A program made the position numbers and the translations under genes. A DNA stretch of 6,476 nucleotides, taken from Planctomycetota bacterium. GTDB taxonomy: Bacteria; Planctomycetota; Phycisphaerae; Sedimentisphaerales; Anaerobacaceae. Positions 1-5,802 of the stretch are shown here, in pieces. The notes under the pieces were generated by a model. That model was not told the origin of the DNA, ran no database searches, and saw only the letters and a program-made list of their open reading frames with translations. The stretch lies in NCBI GenBank assembly GCA_017885385.1, contig JAFNGF010000192.1, forward strand, positions 411 to 6,886. The letters are read 5' to 3'. Numbering within the stretch: position 1 is the first letter of the stretch; each line of letters begins with the position of its first letter.

Positions 1-2
1 AG

Positions 3-269
3 CTTATTCTGAAGCTGCAAAGAGAGCTTGGCGAAACGACCGTCGTGGTGACGCACGATATGACCAGCGCATACAAAATAGCCGACCGTATCATAATGCT
101 GCATAACGGCAGAATCGTCGCCGACGGCGATGCCGGCCATATTCGTAATCATCCACATCCTAAAGTCCAGCAGTTTATCAACGGACAGGTCAGCGAGGAC
201 GACCTGGCGGTTCTGCGGATGAGCGGAACCATTTCTAAGGCTCAATTCTTGCCTCGTGACTTTGAATAA
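3..269 (+). CDS. mlaF: ABC transporter ATP-binding protein, MlaF-like (3' end only)
   Basis: This is the C-terminal 88 residues of an ABC ATPase whose start lies before the window; the frame is open from base 3. Walker A, the signature motif and Walker B are therefore not visible. The visible part begins with the helix after Walker B, then the H-loop strand VVVTHDM (switch histidine codon at 54-56), then a typical domain end: IADRIIMLHNGRIVADG followed by a helix. The tail HPHPKVQQFINGQ is what points to the MlaF/Ttg2A subfamily, whose members end in a similar 'P-x-V-x-QF-x-x-G' stretch. Such ATPases power the MlaFEDB-type inner-membrane complex that moves phospholipids between the inner and outer membranes of Gram-negative cells. 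The partner permease and MCE-domain genes would be expected upstream but cannot be seen. The next gene starts 39 nt downstream on the same strand, so the two may be co-transcribed. A different substrate class of ABC importer cannot be excluded from this fragment. Confidence 0.8.
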   Translation, partial: LILKLQRELGETTVVVTHDMTSAYKIADRIIMLHNGRIVADGDAGHIRNHPHPKVQQFINGQVSEDDLAVLRMSGTISKAQFLPRDFE

Positions 270-308
270 TATTAGAGACTGCAAGTGCACTAGAGCATAA
301 AGCCTGCC

Positions 309-3212
309 ATGAGCGATGAACCCGAAAAAGTCGCTGCCGATTTAGCCGCAGTTGTGCGAGGCGATGTTTTCGCCGACATAGTGCACAGGGTTGCCTACAG
401 CACCGATGCCAGCATGTACAGGATATTGCCGCAATGTGTCGTTGCGCCGCGGGATAGCGGCGACATAGTCGCCGTGGTAAGATACGCCCGTGCAAAAAGC
501 ATGCCGGTCGCTGCCCGCGGAGCGGCAACCGGCGTTGCGGGAGAGTCGCTGTGCAGCGGCATAGTCTTCGATATGGCCCGCTACATGAATAAGATAATCA
601 GTATCGAAGACGATGGGACTACGGTGGCCTGTGAGCCCGGCCTGGTGCTGGATGAATTGAATAATTTTCTATCCGGATACGGCAGAAAGATTGGGCCTGA
701 CCCATCCAGCAGCAGCCGAGCTACGGTAGGAGGCTGCGTTGCCAACAACGCCACCGGCGCCCATTCGCTGCAGTACGGGCACATGGCTGATTACGTGGAA
801 AGCATAGAGGCGGTTCTGGCTGACGGCAGTCTGGTAGAGTTCGCAAACGACGCCGACCCCCAGGAGATTGACGACGAGCCGCTTGCTTCAATTGCCGGGC
901 AGTGTCACTCGCTTCTGGCGCAAAGTCAGGATATTATCAGCAAGGCGCTGCCCAAAACTCGCCGCAACCGAAGCGGCTACAACATCGCAGGGGTCTGTCA
1001 CGGCGGCAAGATAGATTTGGCTCGCCTTCTGGCAAGCTCCGAAGGAACGCTGGCTATCTTCACCAAAATCAAGCTAAGAACAGTCGCCCTGCCCGAGGCA
1101 AAGGTGCTGGTGCAGTTTGAGTTTGATTCGCTCCAGGATATGTCACGGGCGGTCCCGATTATCGTAAGTAGCGGCGCGTCGGCGTGCGAGCTTATGGATA
1201 AGACTTTGATTGATATGGCCTTTGAGGCGCTGCCGGAGTATCGTGACATTCTGCCGGTCGGTGCCGCTGCCGTTCTGCTGGTGGAGCATACCGGCCGGAC
1301 ACAGCAGGAAGTGGCGGAAAAAATAGAACGGATGGATTCGGCAGCAGGGCGTCTGGCTTGCAGGCGAACCGTCGTATTTGATCAGAAGCAGCAGGCCCGG
1401 ATGTGGAAGTCACGCAAGGAGGCCGGCCCCTTGCTTTATCGCAGGAAAAGTAAAAAACACCCTTCAGAGTTTATGGAGGATACTTCGGTCGATCACAATC
1501 GCCTCGGTCGGTACATCGCCGGCCTGCAGGAGATCGCAAAAAAGCACAGCCTCGAGATGAGCTTCTTCGGGCACGCAGGCGACGGAGAGCTGCATCTGCG
1601 GCCTTATTTGGATCTTAGTGACCCGGCGGACGTAGCGAAAATGCGGGCCGTCGCGGACGAGGTCTTTTCGCTGGTCTGGTCGCTGGGCGGCTCAATCAGC
1701 GGCGAGCACGCCGACGGCCTGATTAGGGCGGCTTACGTAAAGAGGCAGTACGGCGATAAATACTATGAGCTGCTGTGCGAAATAAAAAATATATTCGACC
1801 CGGCCGGCTTGATGAACCCCGGCAAGATTATAAACAGCGACCCCGACGTTATGGTCAAAAATATTAAGGCCCAGGTCAAACTTCTGCCGGAAAGGCTCGA
1901 GACGGATCTGCTCTTCGAAAAGGATGAGCTTGAGCTGGAGCTTGAGCAGTGCTACGGCTGCGGCCTGTGCCTGAGCAGGCAGCCCGATTTACGGATGTGC
2001 CCGGTGTTTCGGGCGATGGGCGAGGAGCTGGCCGGCTCCAGAGCAAAGACTAATGTGCTTCAATTCTGGGCGACAGGACAAATGACCGAGCAGGATTTCA
2101 AATCGCCCCAGTTCCGCAAGCTCCTGGATTTGTGCGTCAATTGCAGGGCTTGCCTGAAAGAATGTCCCTCGGGACTTGACGTTTCCAAGCTGATGATTAT
2201 GGCAAGAGCACGGTACGTTCGGCGTAAGGGCCTGAGGCGTGCCGAGCGGGTTTTGAGCCACAATCGGTATCTCAGTGTTCTGGGAGTTTTTTTTTCGCCG
2301 ATTTCTAATCTTACGATGCGGCTGCCTCCTTTTAAGTGGCTGCTGGAGAAATTCGCCGGCATCGACCGGCACAGGTCCCTGCCAAAATTCAAGCGTAGAT
2401 CGTTCCTAAAAGTCGGGCGGAAATATCTGGCGTCGTCTGAGCCGATAACTGAGCCGGTCGATAAGGTCGCGTACTTTGTCGATACTTACGCAAATTATAA
2501 CGACCACGAGCTGGGCTTCGCGGTTCTCAATGTCCTGCGGCACAATAATATTGAGGTGATTTTGCCCGAGCAGCGCCCGGCGCCTTTGCCGGCTATTTGT
2601 TATGGCGACGTCAAGACCGCCCGCAGGGATTTATCCTACAATGTAAAGCACTTGGCTAAGGCTGTTCGCGACGGCTACAAAATAGTCTGCTCTGAGCCAA
2701 GTGCAGCGCTGTGTCTGAAAGACGAGCTGCGGCACTTTGTCGCCGGTGAAGATGCAAAGCTCGTCTCGGAGAATACGCACGAGTTGATGAATCATCTTTT
2801 GTTGCTGTACAAAGAGGGCAAGTTGAAACCGCTGCCGTCGGTCCGAAAGGAACCCCACGTAAAACGTGGGGCTAAATATGAACGACAAGAATTTCTTTAT
2901 CACCTGCCCTGTCATTTATCCGCGGTGGGCGATAAGCGAGCGAGTATTGAGCTTCTGGAAAAACTTTGCGGCGTGAAGGTCATCGATCTTAACGCCGGCT
3001 GCTGTGGCTTAGCTGGCACGTTCGGTATGCAAAAGAAAAATTACCAGCTTTCGTCACAGATTGCTGCTAACTTAAAAGAAGCCCTTGAAAAATCGCCCAC
3101 AAAAAATGTCCTGACCGAATGTTCCGCCTGCAAAATGCAGATAGAGCATATAAGCGATTGCGCAGTGCGCCACCCAATCGAGGTCTTAGCTGAGTCTTAC
3201 AAGACTCGGTAA
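309..3212 (+). CDS. FAD-linked D-2-hydroxyacid dehydrogenase fused to 4Fe-4S and CCG (GlpC-like) domains
   Basis: The 967-residue protein probably oxidises a D-2-hydroxyacid (lactate, glycolate or 2-hydroxyglutarate) and passes electrons through its own iron-sulfur relay, as in the YdiJ/GlcD-like family (E. coli YdiJ is about 1,020 residues). The FAD-binding PCMH domain spans about 40-180, with ARGAATGVAG at 69-78 and GPDPSSSSRATVGGCVANN from 129. The FAD-oxidase C domain spans about 260-510. It has GHAGDGELH at 421-429 (two metal-ligand-type histidines), SGEHADG at 464-470 (family norm EHGDG) and MNPGK at 502-506. Ferredoxin cysteines are C548/C551/C554/C564 and C609/C612/C615/C619. A first CCG domain (about 722-815) has lost its cysteines. 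The second (about 860-960) keeps PCH at 867-869, GCCG at 897-900 and CSAC at 938-941. No signal peptide or clear membrane helix is seen; a hydrophobic patch near 655-690 could allow peripheral membrane contact. The ATG at 309 is the only reasonable start because an in-frame stop lies at 291; its Shine-Dalgarno is poor, which fits read-through from the upstream gene. The exact substrate is unknown. Confidence 0.9.
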   Translation: MSDEPEKVAADLAAVVRGDVFADIVHRVAYSTDASMYRILPQCVVAPRDSGDIVAVVRYARAKSMPVAARGAATGVAGESLCSGIVFDMARYMNKIISIEDDGTTVACEPGLVLDELNNFLSGYGRKIGPDPSSSSRATVGGCVANNATGAHSLQYGHMADYVESIEAVLADGSLVEFANDADPQEIDDEPLASIAGQCHSLLAQSQDIISKALPKTRRNRSGYNIAGVCHGGKIDLARLLASSEGTLAIFTKIKLRTVALPEAKVLVQFEFDSLQDMSRAVPIIVSSGASACELMDKTLIDMAFEALPEYRDILPVGAAAVLLVEHTGRTQQEVAEKIERMDSAAGRLACRRTVVFDQKQQARMWKSRKEAGPLLYRRKSKKHPSEFMEDTSVDHNRLGRYIAGLQEIAKKHSLEMSFFGHAGDGELHLRPYLDLSDPADVAKMRAVADEVFSLVWSLGGSISGEHADGLIRAAYVKRQYGDKYYELLCEIKNIFDPAGLMNPGKIINSDPDVMVKNIKAQVKLLPERLETDLLFEKDELELELEQCYGCGLCLSRQPDLRMCPVFRAMGEELAGSRAKTNVLQFWATGQMTEQDFKSPQFRKLLDLCVNCRACLKECPSGLDVSKLMIMARARYVRRKGLRRAERVLSHNRYLSVLGVFFSPISNLTMRLPPFKWLLEKFAGIDRHRSLPKFKRRSFLKVGRKYLASSEPITEPVDKVAYFVDTYANYNDHELGFAVLNVLRHNNIEVILPEQRPAPLPAICYGDVKTARRDLSYNVKHLAKAVRDGYKIVCSEPSAALCLKDELRHFVAGEDAKLVSENTHELMNHLLLLYKEGKLKPLPSVRKEPHVKRGAKYERQEFLYHLPCHLSAVGDKRASIELLEKLCGVKVIDLNAGCCGLAGTFGMQKKNYQLSSQIAANLKEALEKSPTKNVLTECSACKMQIEHISDCAVRHPIEVLAESYKTR
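2853..2871. repeat. Perfect palindromic hairpin inside a coding region (REP-like insert)
   Basis: Arms CCCCACGT (2853-2860) and ACGTGGGG (2864-2871) are perfect inverted repeats around an AAA loop. The element begins on a codon boundary and reads in frame as P-H-V-K-R-G (residues 849-854). It lies in the linker between LKPLP and FLYHLPCH, where E. coli GlpC, as I recall it, has only about four residues. I infer a dispersed REP-like palindrome that inserted without breaking the frame. No second copy is visible in this window. Confidence 0.6.
3192..3207. repeat. Inverted repeat between two convergent genes
   Basis: GAGTCTT (3192-3198) and AAGACTC (3201-3207) form a perfect 7-bp inverted repeat with a 2-nt apex. 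It lies in the last codons of the FAD/CCG gene, and the convergent membrane-protein gene ends only 10 nt beyond that gene's stop. No T-run follows on either strand, so it is not a standard intrinsic terminator. It could still fold at the end of both transcripts. Confidence 0.35.
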
Positions 3213-3222
3213 GTGGAGATTA

Positions 3223-3882
3223 TCACCCATATTCTGGAAGTTGGTTCTCTCGAAGTCGATTATACAGTTGTTCTGTGTTCTTCATCAGTTGCATCCCTTT
3301 TATCCACCCCAAGATTATGAGAAGCAAGCTGGCAAGTAAAAAAGTTATGCCAAGTTTCAGATCGAAACAAGTATTGACTGTGACACGAGTCGGACGGCAA
3401 CAAAAATTCAAGTTTATAGCGATAGCTCCTATTACAAGTAGTATTCCTGACACGAAAGTGCAAGGTCCCATAGTTGTCCCAACCATCATAAGAGATATTA
3501 TCCGTTCACGGTCGGCCTTTGTATCTGTGCAAGCCTTTTCCTGTATTAATAGCTCTGCTTCGTCTAACTGGTTTTCGTTCAATGCGATTTCTTTCCATTC
3601 CGAGCGTGCAAGACAATGATACAACCATTTCTGAACAGCACAGGGTTTGAAATAACTTGCAGTTGTCACAATATGGAACAAAGAAAAAAGTTCTTGGATA
3701 CAGTAGCCAATAACATAACTTATTCCTGCAATGAAAAGATAGATGGCAGTTGGAGTCTCTTTTCTGATAGTATCGATCTTCCCAAAGAGGTACAAAAAGG
3801 TGATTATCACAGAAGCTCCGCCGATGATATAGATTATGTCCCTGACAATGAAATTCTTCAGAGCCTTAACGAGTTCGTTCAT
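3223..3882 (-). CDS. Uncharacterised four-helix membrane protein, last gene of MNT/HEPN cassette
   Basis: I do not recognise this 219-residue protein. Four hydrophobic segments are visible: about 14-34, 46-70, 129-158 and 177-196. Between helices 2 and 3 is a soluble, charged stretch of about 58 residues (71-128) with a likely helical, glutamate-rich part (ALNENQLDEAELLIQEKA). The distribution of Lys and Arg suggests that both termini and the 71-128 loop are cytoplasmic. Eight cysteines are present, including a Cys-Cys pair at 161-162 in the predicted outer loop. There is no signal peptide beyond helix 1, and no catalytic motif was found. The ATG at 3882 has a Shine-Dalgarno GAGGA 10 nt upstream. 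The gene follows the HEPN gene by 59 nt on the same strand and shares its AT-rich composition, so it is probably co-transcribed with the toxin-antitoxin pair. It could be a third component, an accessory effector or only a passenger; the sequence does not decide. Confidence 0.75.
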   Translation of the reverse strand: MNELVKALKNFIVRDIIYIIGGASVIITFLYLFGKIDTIRKETPTAIYLFIAGISYVIGYCIQELFSLFHIVTTASYFKPCAVQKWLYHCLARSEWKEIALNENQLDEAELLIQEKACTDTKADRERIISLMMVGTTMGPCTFVSGILLVIGAIAINLNFCCRPTRVTVNTCFDLKLGITFLLASLLLIILGWIKGMQLMKNTEQLYNRLRENQLPEYG

Positions 3883-3885
3883 AGC

Positions 3886-3945
3886 CTACTTTTCCTCAAA
3901 GCCGATGGCGTTTTCTTGGCAACATTCGATGGCGATCCGCTTCAT
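3886..3945 (-). CDS. Possible 19-residue translationally coupled mini-ORF
   Basis: On the - strand an ATG overlaps the HEPN stop codon as ATGA. It opens a 19-codon frame (MKRIAIECCQENAIGFEEK) that ends in TAG three nucleotides before the membrane-protein ATG. It has no clear Shine-Dalgarno of its own, so translation would depend on re-initiation after the HEPN gene. Its last codons contain the Shine-Dalgarno of the membrane-protein gene. It may be a real coupling peptide or leader, but a 19-codon open frame is easily produced by chance. Confidence 0.22.
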   Translation of the reverse strand: MKRIAIECCQENAIGFEEK

Positions 3946-4364
3946 TGGGCTACAACTGCTGAAATCTCCGACATAAATTCCGCCCAAATATCGTGGATGT
4001 TGCCTGCCAAACCTTTCAACTGTTTTTCCTCGAGCATAAATCCGTATGAATGAATGAAAAAGTGCCGGAATGTGAGGTATTCGTAAAGCTGGTCAGACAA
4101 CGTCTCAGAAATAATTCCCTTGGATACCGAGAGGTTTAACAGGTCCTTGTGCCATGAGTCGGGTTTAGGCATTTCAACGTTTTTCAAACGCAGGACCTGC
4201 TTCAGAATGTTTTCTATTCCATTGTAAATATTGTGAAGGAAGGTGCCAATTGCTGCCAATTCAATAACCGACCTGTTTTTTCTTGCCATTGCCCTTTTGA
4301 GATTATCTAAAGCTACCTCAACGTTCTGTTTTTCGGCGAGGATTTGCTTGGGGATTTTACCCAT
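3942..4364 (-). CDS. hepT: HEPN-domain protein, HepT-like ribonuclease toxin
   Basis: This 140-residue all-helical protein has the hallmark HEPN motif R-x4-H-x-Y: R100, H105 and Y107 in RHFFIHSY (codons within 4044-4067). In HepT toxins the Arg and His form the RNase active site at the dimer interface, and the Tyr is the residue AMPylated by the partner MntA. A four-helix pattern is visible: about 8-30, 32-60 (including the HNIYNGIENILKQ helix typical of the family), 84-110 and 112-138. The length is normal for the family. The start overlaps the end of the MNT gene by 8 nt, and a GGGGTG Shine-Dalgarno-like run lies 7 nt upstream inside that gene, so the two are translationally coupled. The toxin role follows from family knowledge and the pairing. 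RNase activity is not shown by sequence alone, and some HEPN proteins serve only as substrate-binding partners. Confidence 0.85.
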   Translation of the reverse strand: MGKIPKQILAEKQNVEVALDNLKRAMARKNRSVIELAAIGTFLHNIYNGIENILKQVLRLKNVEMPKPDSWHKDLLNLSVSKGIISETLSDQLYEYLTFRHFFIHSYGFMLEEKQLKGLAGNIHDIWAEFMSEISAVVAQ

Positions 4365-4626
4365 AGATTGTCACCCCGGTCTCTTGTATAAGGTCGTTGA
4401 AAAGTGATTTTCTGGATAGGTCAACAAGGTCAACGGGCTTGGACAAATTCTTGAATAGCTCAGCGTAGAATTTGAAAAACAGCTCCGGTTCGACGCCCTT
4501 TACAGCGATGTCTATGTCGTTAGCCTCGGCATCTTCTCGCAGCGCAGAGCCGAATAAAATGACGCAGGAAACCTTATATTTTTTCGCGCATTTCACTATT
4601 AATTCTTTATCCGTTTCGGTTATCAT
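4357..4626 (-). CDS. mntA: Minimal nucleotidyltransferase (MNT), MntA-like antitoxin
   Basis: This 89-residue protein belongs to the DNA polymerase beta-type minimal nucleotidyltransferases. The core is LFGSALREDAEANDIDIAV: G26-S27 followed by the metal-binding pair D37 and D39. A third likely metal ligand is D66 in KPVDLVDL. The spacing between the GS and DxD elements is nine residues, one fewer than the usual GSx10DxD. In type VII toxin-antitoxin systems MntA uses ATP to AMPylate a tyrosine next to the HEPN active site and so silences the toxin; the neighbouring HEPN protein carries that tyrosine. The ATG at 4626 has GAAGGG 8 nt upstream. It is the first gene of the three-gene - strand cassette, so the antitoxin would be made before the toxin, and it overlaps the HEPN gene by 8 nt. 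Composition is more AT-rich than in the flanking genes, consistent with horizontal gain. Confidence 0.85.
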   Translation of the reverse strand: MITETDKELIVKCAKKYKVSCVILFGSALREDAEANDIDIAVKGVEPELFFKFYAELFKNLSKPVDLVDLSRKSLFNDLIQETGVTIYG

Positions 4627-4685
4627 TTTTGCAGCCCTTCTAACTACATTTTATACAAATATACCGAGTCAGACTACCAGTATCT

Positions 4686-4714
4686 TTTTTAATCTCAAGG
4701 CTGCACCTAGTCAA
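4686..4714 (-). promoter_or_regulatory. Candidate sigma70-type promoter for the MNT/HEPN cassette
   Basis: Read on the - strand, TTGACT (4714-4709) and TAAAAA (4691-4686) are separated by exactly 17 nt. They match the -35 and -10 consensus at five and four of six positions. Transcription would start about 50 nt before the MNT start codon. The A-rich -10 makes this tentative, and a second AT-rich run (TATAAA, about 20 nt upstream of the ATG) lacks a matching -35. Confidence 0.4.
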
Positions 4715-4748
4715 ACTCAATGTCGGTTTCTTCGTACATTTGTCTCAG

Positions 4749-5660
4749 TTATGGTGGGCATTTGGCGCATATTGAGCGAAACAGCGTGGTGCTCAAGTAA
4801 CGGTCGCCCCGGTCGGGAAGAATCGCCACAATTGTAGCGGAAGTCATATCCTGTGCGATACGTAAAGCTCCTGCTACGGCTGCGCCGCTGGACATCCCAA
4901 CAAAAATTCCTTCCTTTGCAGCAAGCAGGCGTGTCGTCTCGAAGGCCTCGCCGTCCCCGATAGTGACTTTTTCGTCCAGCATCTGCGGATTATAAATCTT
5001 GGGGACGATAGATTCTCTCATATTCTTGAGGCCTTGTATGGTATGTCCCTCAGCAGGCTCGACTCCCACAATTTTGACGTCCGGCTTTTTTTCTTTAAGG
5101 AATTTGCGAACGCCCATCAGCGTGCCGGTTGTGCCCATACCGGCGACAAATACGTCGATCCGGCCTTTGGTCTGGGCAAAAACTTCCGGGCCGGTCGTCT
5201 CGTAATGAGCCTGCACATTAGCTTCATTGTCGAACTGATTGGGCATATAGTATCTATCGGGTTCGTCGGCCAGCAGTTGATGCGCCCTTCTGATAGCACC
5301 ATCGGTGCCTTCCCTTGCGGGCGTAAGCACGATTTCAGCGCCAAGGGCTTGGAGGATATGCTGCCGCTCGGTGCTGACACATTCCGGCATAAAAAGTTTG
5401 ACGCGATAGCCTTTTGCCGCGCCGATCATAGCTAAGGCAATGCCCGTGTTTCCGGATGTCGGCTCAAGGATTGTTTTGCCTTTGGTCAGCTCGCCTGATT
5501 GCTCGGCTTTCTTTATCATATAGTATGCAGGCCGGTCTTTGACCGAGCCGCCCGGATTTGCCCCTTCCAATTTTCCGAAAATCCGCACCGTTGGGGCCTT
5601 GCTGTTGAGGTTGGTAAGCTCGACCAGTGGAGTATTTCCGATGGCCGACAATATGCTCAT
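4749..5660 (-). CDS. cysM: Cysteine synthase, CysM-type (PLP-dependent)
   Basis: The 303-residue protein makes L-cysteine by replacing the leaving group of an activated serine (normally O-acetylserine) with sulfide, or with thiosulfate in CysM-type enzymes; it acts in the cytoplasm. It is a full-length fold-type II PLP enzyme equal in length to E. coli CysM. IGNTPLVEL is at 7-15 and NPGGSVKDRPA at 35-45, with K41 the expected PLP-binding lysine. PTSGNTG is at 67-73 and grips the substrate carboxylate. GMGTTGT at 174-180 is the PLP phosphate loop, SSGA is at 257-260, and PDRGDRYLST is at 282-291. The GSVKDR, GMGTTGT and DRGDRYLST forms favour CysM over CysK. The C-terminus ends in CAKCPP, a CxxC not found in E. 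coli CysM. The ATG at 5660 has a GAGGT Shine-Dalgarno 8 nt upstream. No convincing promoter of its own was found in the divergent gap. The sulfur donor, and whether O-phosphoserine is used instead, cannot be read from sequence. Confidence 0.93.
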   Translation of the reverse strand: MSILSAIGNTPLVELTNLNSKAPTVRIFGKLEGANPGGSVKDRPAYYMIKKAEQSGELTKGKTILEPTSGNTGIALAMIGAAKGYRVKLFMPECVSTERQHILQALGAEIVLTPAREGTDGAIRRAHQLLADEPDRYYMPNQFDNEANVQAHYETTGPEVFAQTKGRIDVFVAGMGTTGTLMGVRKFLKEKKPDVKIVGVEPAEGHTIQGLKNMRESIVPKIYNPQMLDEKVTIGDGEAFETTRLLAAKEGIFVGMSSGAAVAGALRIAQDMTSATIVAILPDRGDRYLSTTLFRSICAKCPP

Positions 5661-5734
5661 AACCGTCTACCTCATATAATTGTGTCCAAGCCTGCTCATC
5701 TTTCAGCCTCGCTGATTCGGATTCGCTTGGAGAA

Positions 5735-5763
5735 TTGCTTTTATCTCGATTATTCTATATATT
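5735..5763 (+). promoter_or_regulatory. Candidate promoter for the radical SAM gene
   Basis: TTGCTT (5735-5740) and TATATT (5758-5763) are spaced by 17 nt. They lie about 40 nt before the radical SAM start codon, in the 142-nt gap between two divergent genes. The -10 matches consensus at five of six positions, but the -35 matches at only three. The rest of this gap shows nothing else definite. Confidence 0.35.
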
Positions 5764-5802
5764 GAGGCCGGGCAAGTAAATTGATTTAAGAGGAAATTTG
5801 CG

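Noticed and set aside
284..291. AGTGCACT palindrome in the gap before the FAD/CCG gene
   Set aside because: An 8-bp palindrome is expected by chance at this scale, and no second half-site or promoter lies beside it, so I do not call it an operator.
1989..2392. Overlapping - strand open frames inside the FAD/CCG gene
   Set aside because: They are antisense to the conserved ferredoxin region, have no recognisable motif and are rich in Arg, His and Pro as usual for shadows.
3275..4053. Two + strand open frames (3275-3619 and 3616-4053) opposite the membrane-protein and HEPN genes
   Set aside because: They give no domain-like protein and have no clear Shine-Dalgarno. They lie antisense to genes with motifs, hydrophobic helices and good start signals.
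4661..4691. Possible + strand intrinsic terminator (ATAC...GTAT followed by six T)
   Set aside because: The stem is only about 4 bp and AT-rich, and no + strand gene ends nearby to need it; the T-run is better explained as the -10 region of the cassette promoter read on the other strand.
5661..5802. Promoter for cysM on the - strand in the divergent gap
   Set aside because: AT-rich hexamers such as TTATAT (5674-5679 region) have no acceptable -35 at 16-18 nt, so no site could be supported.
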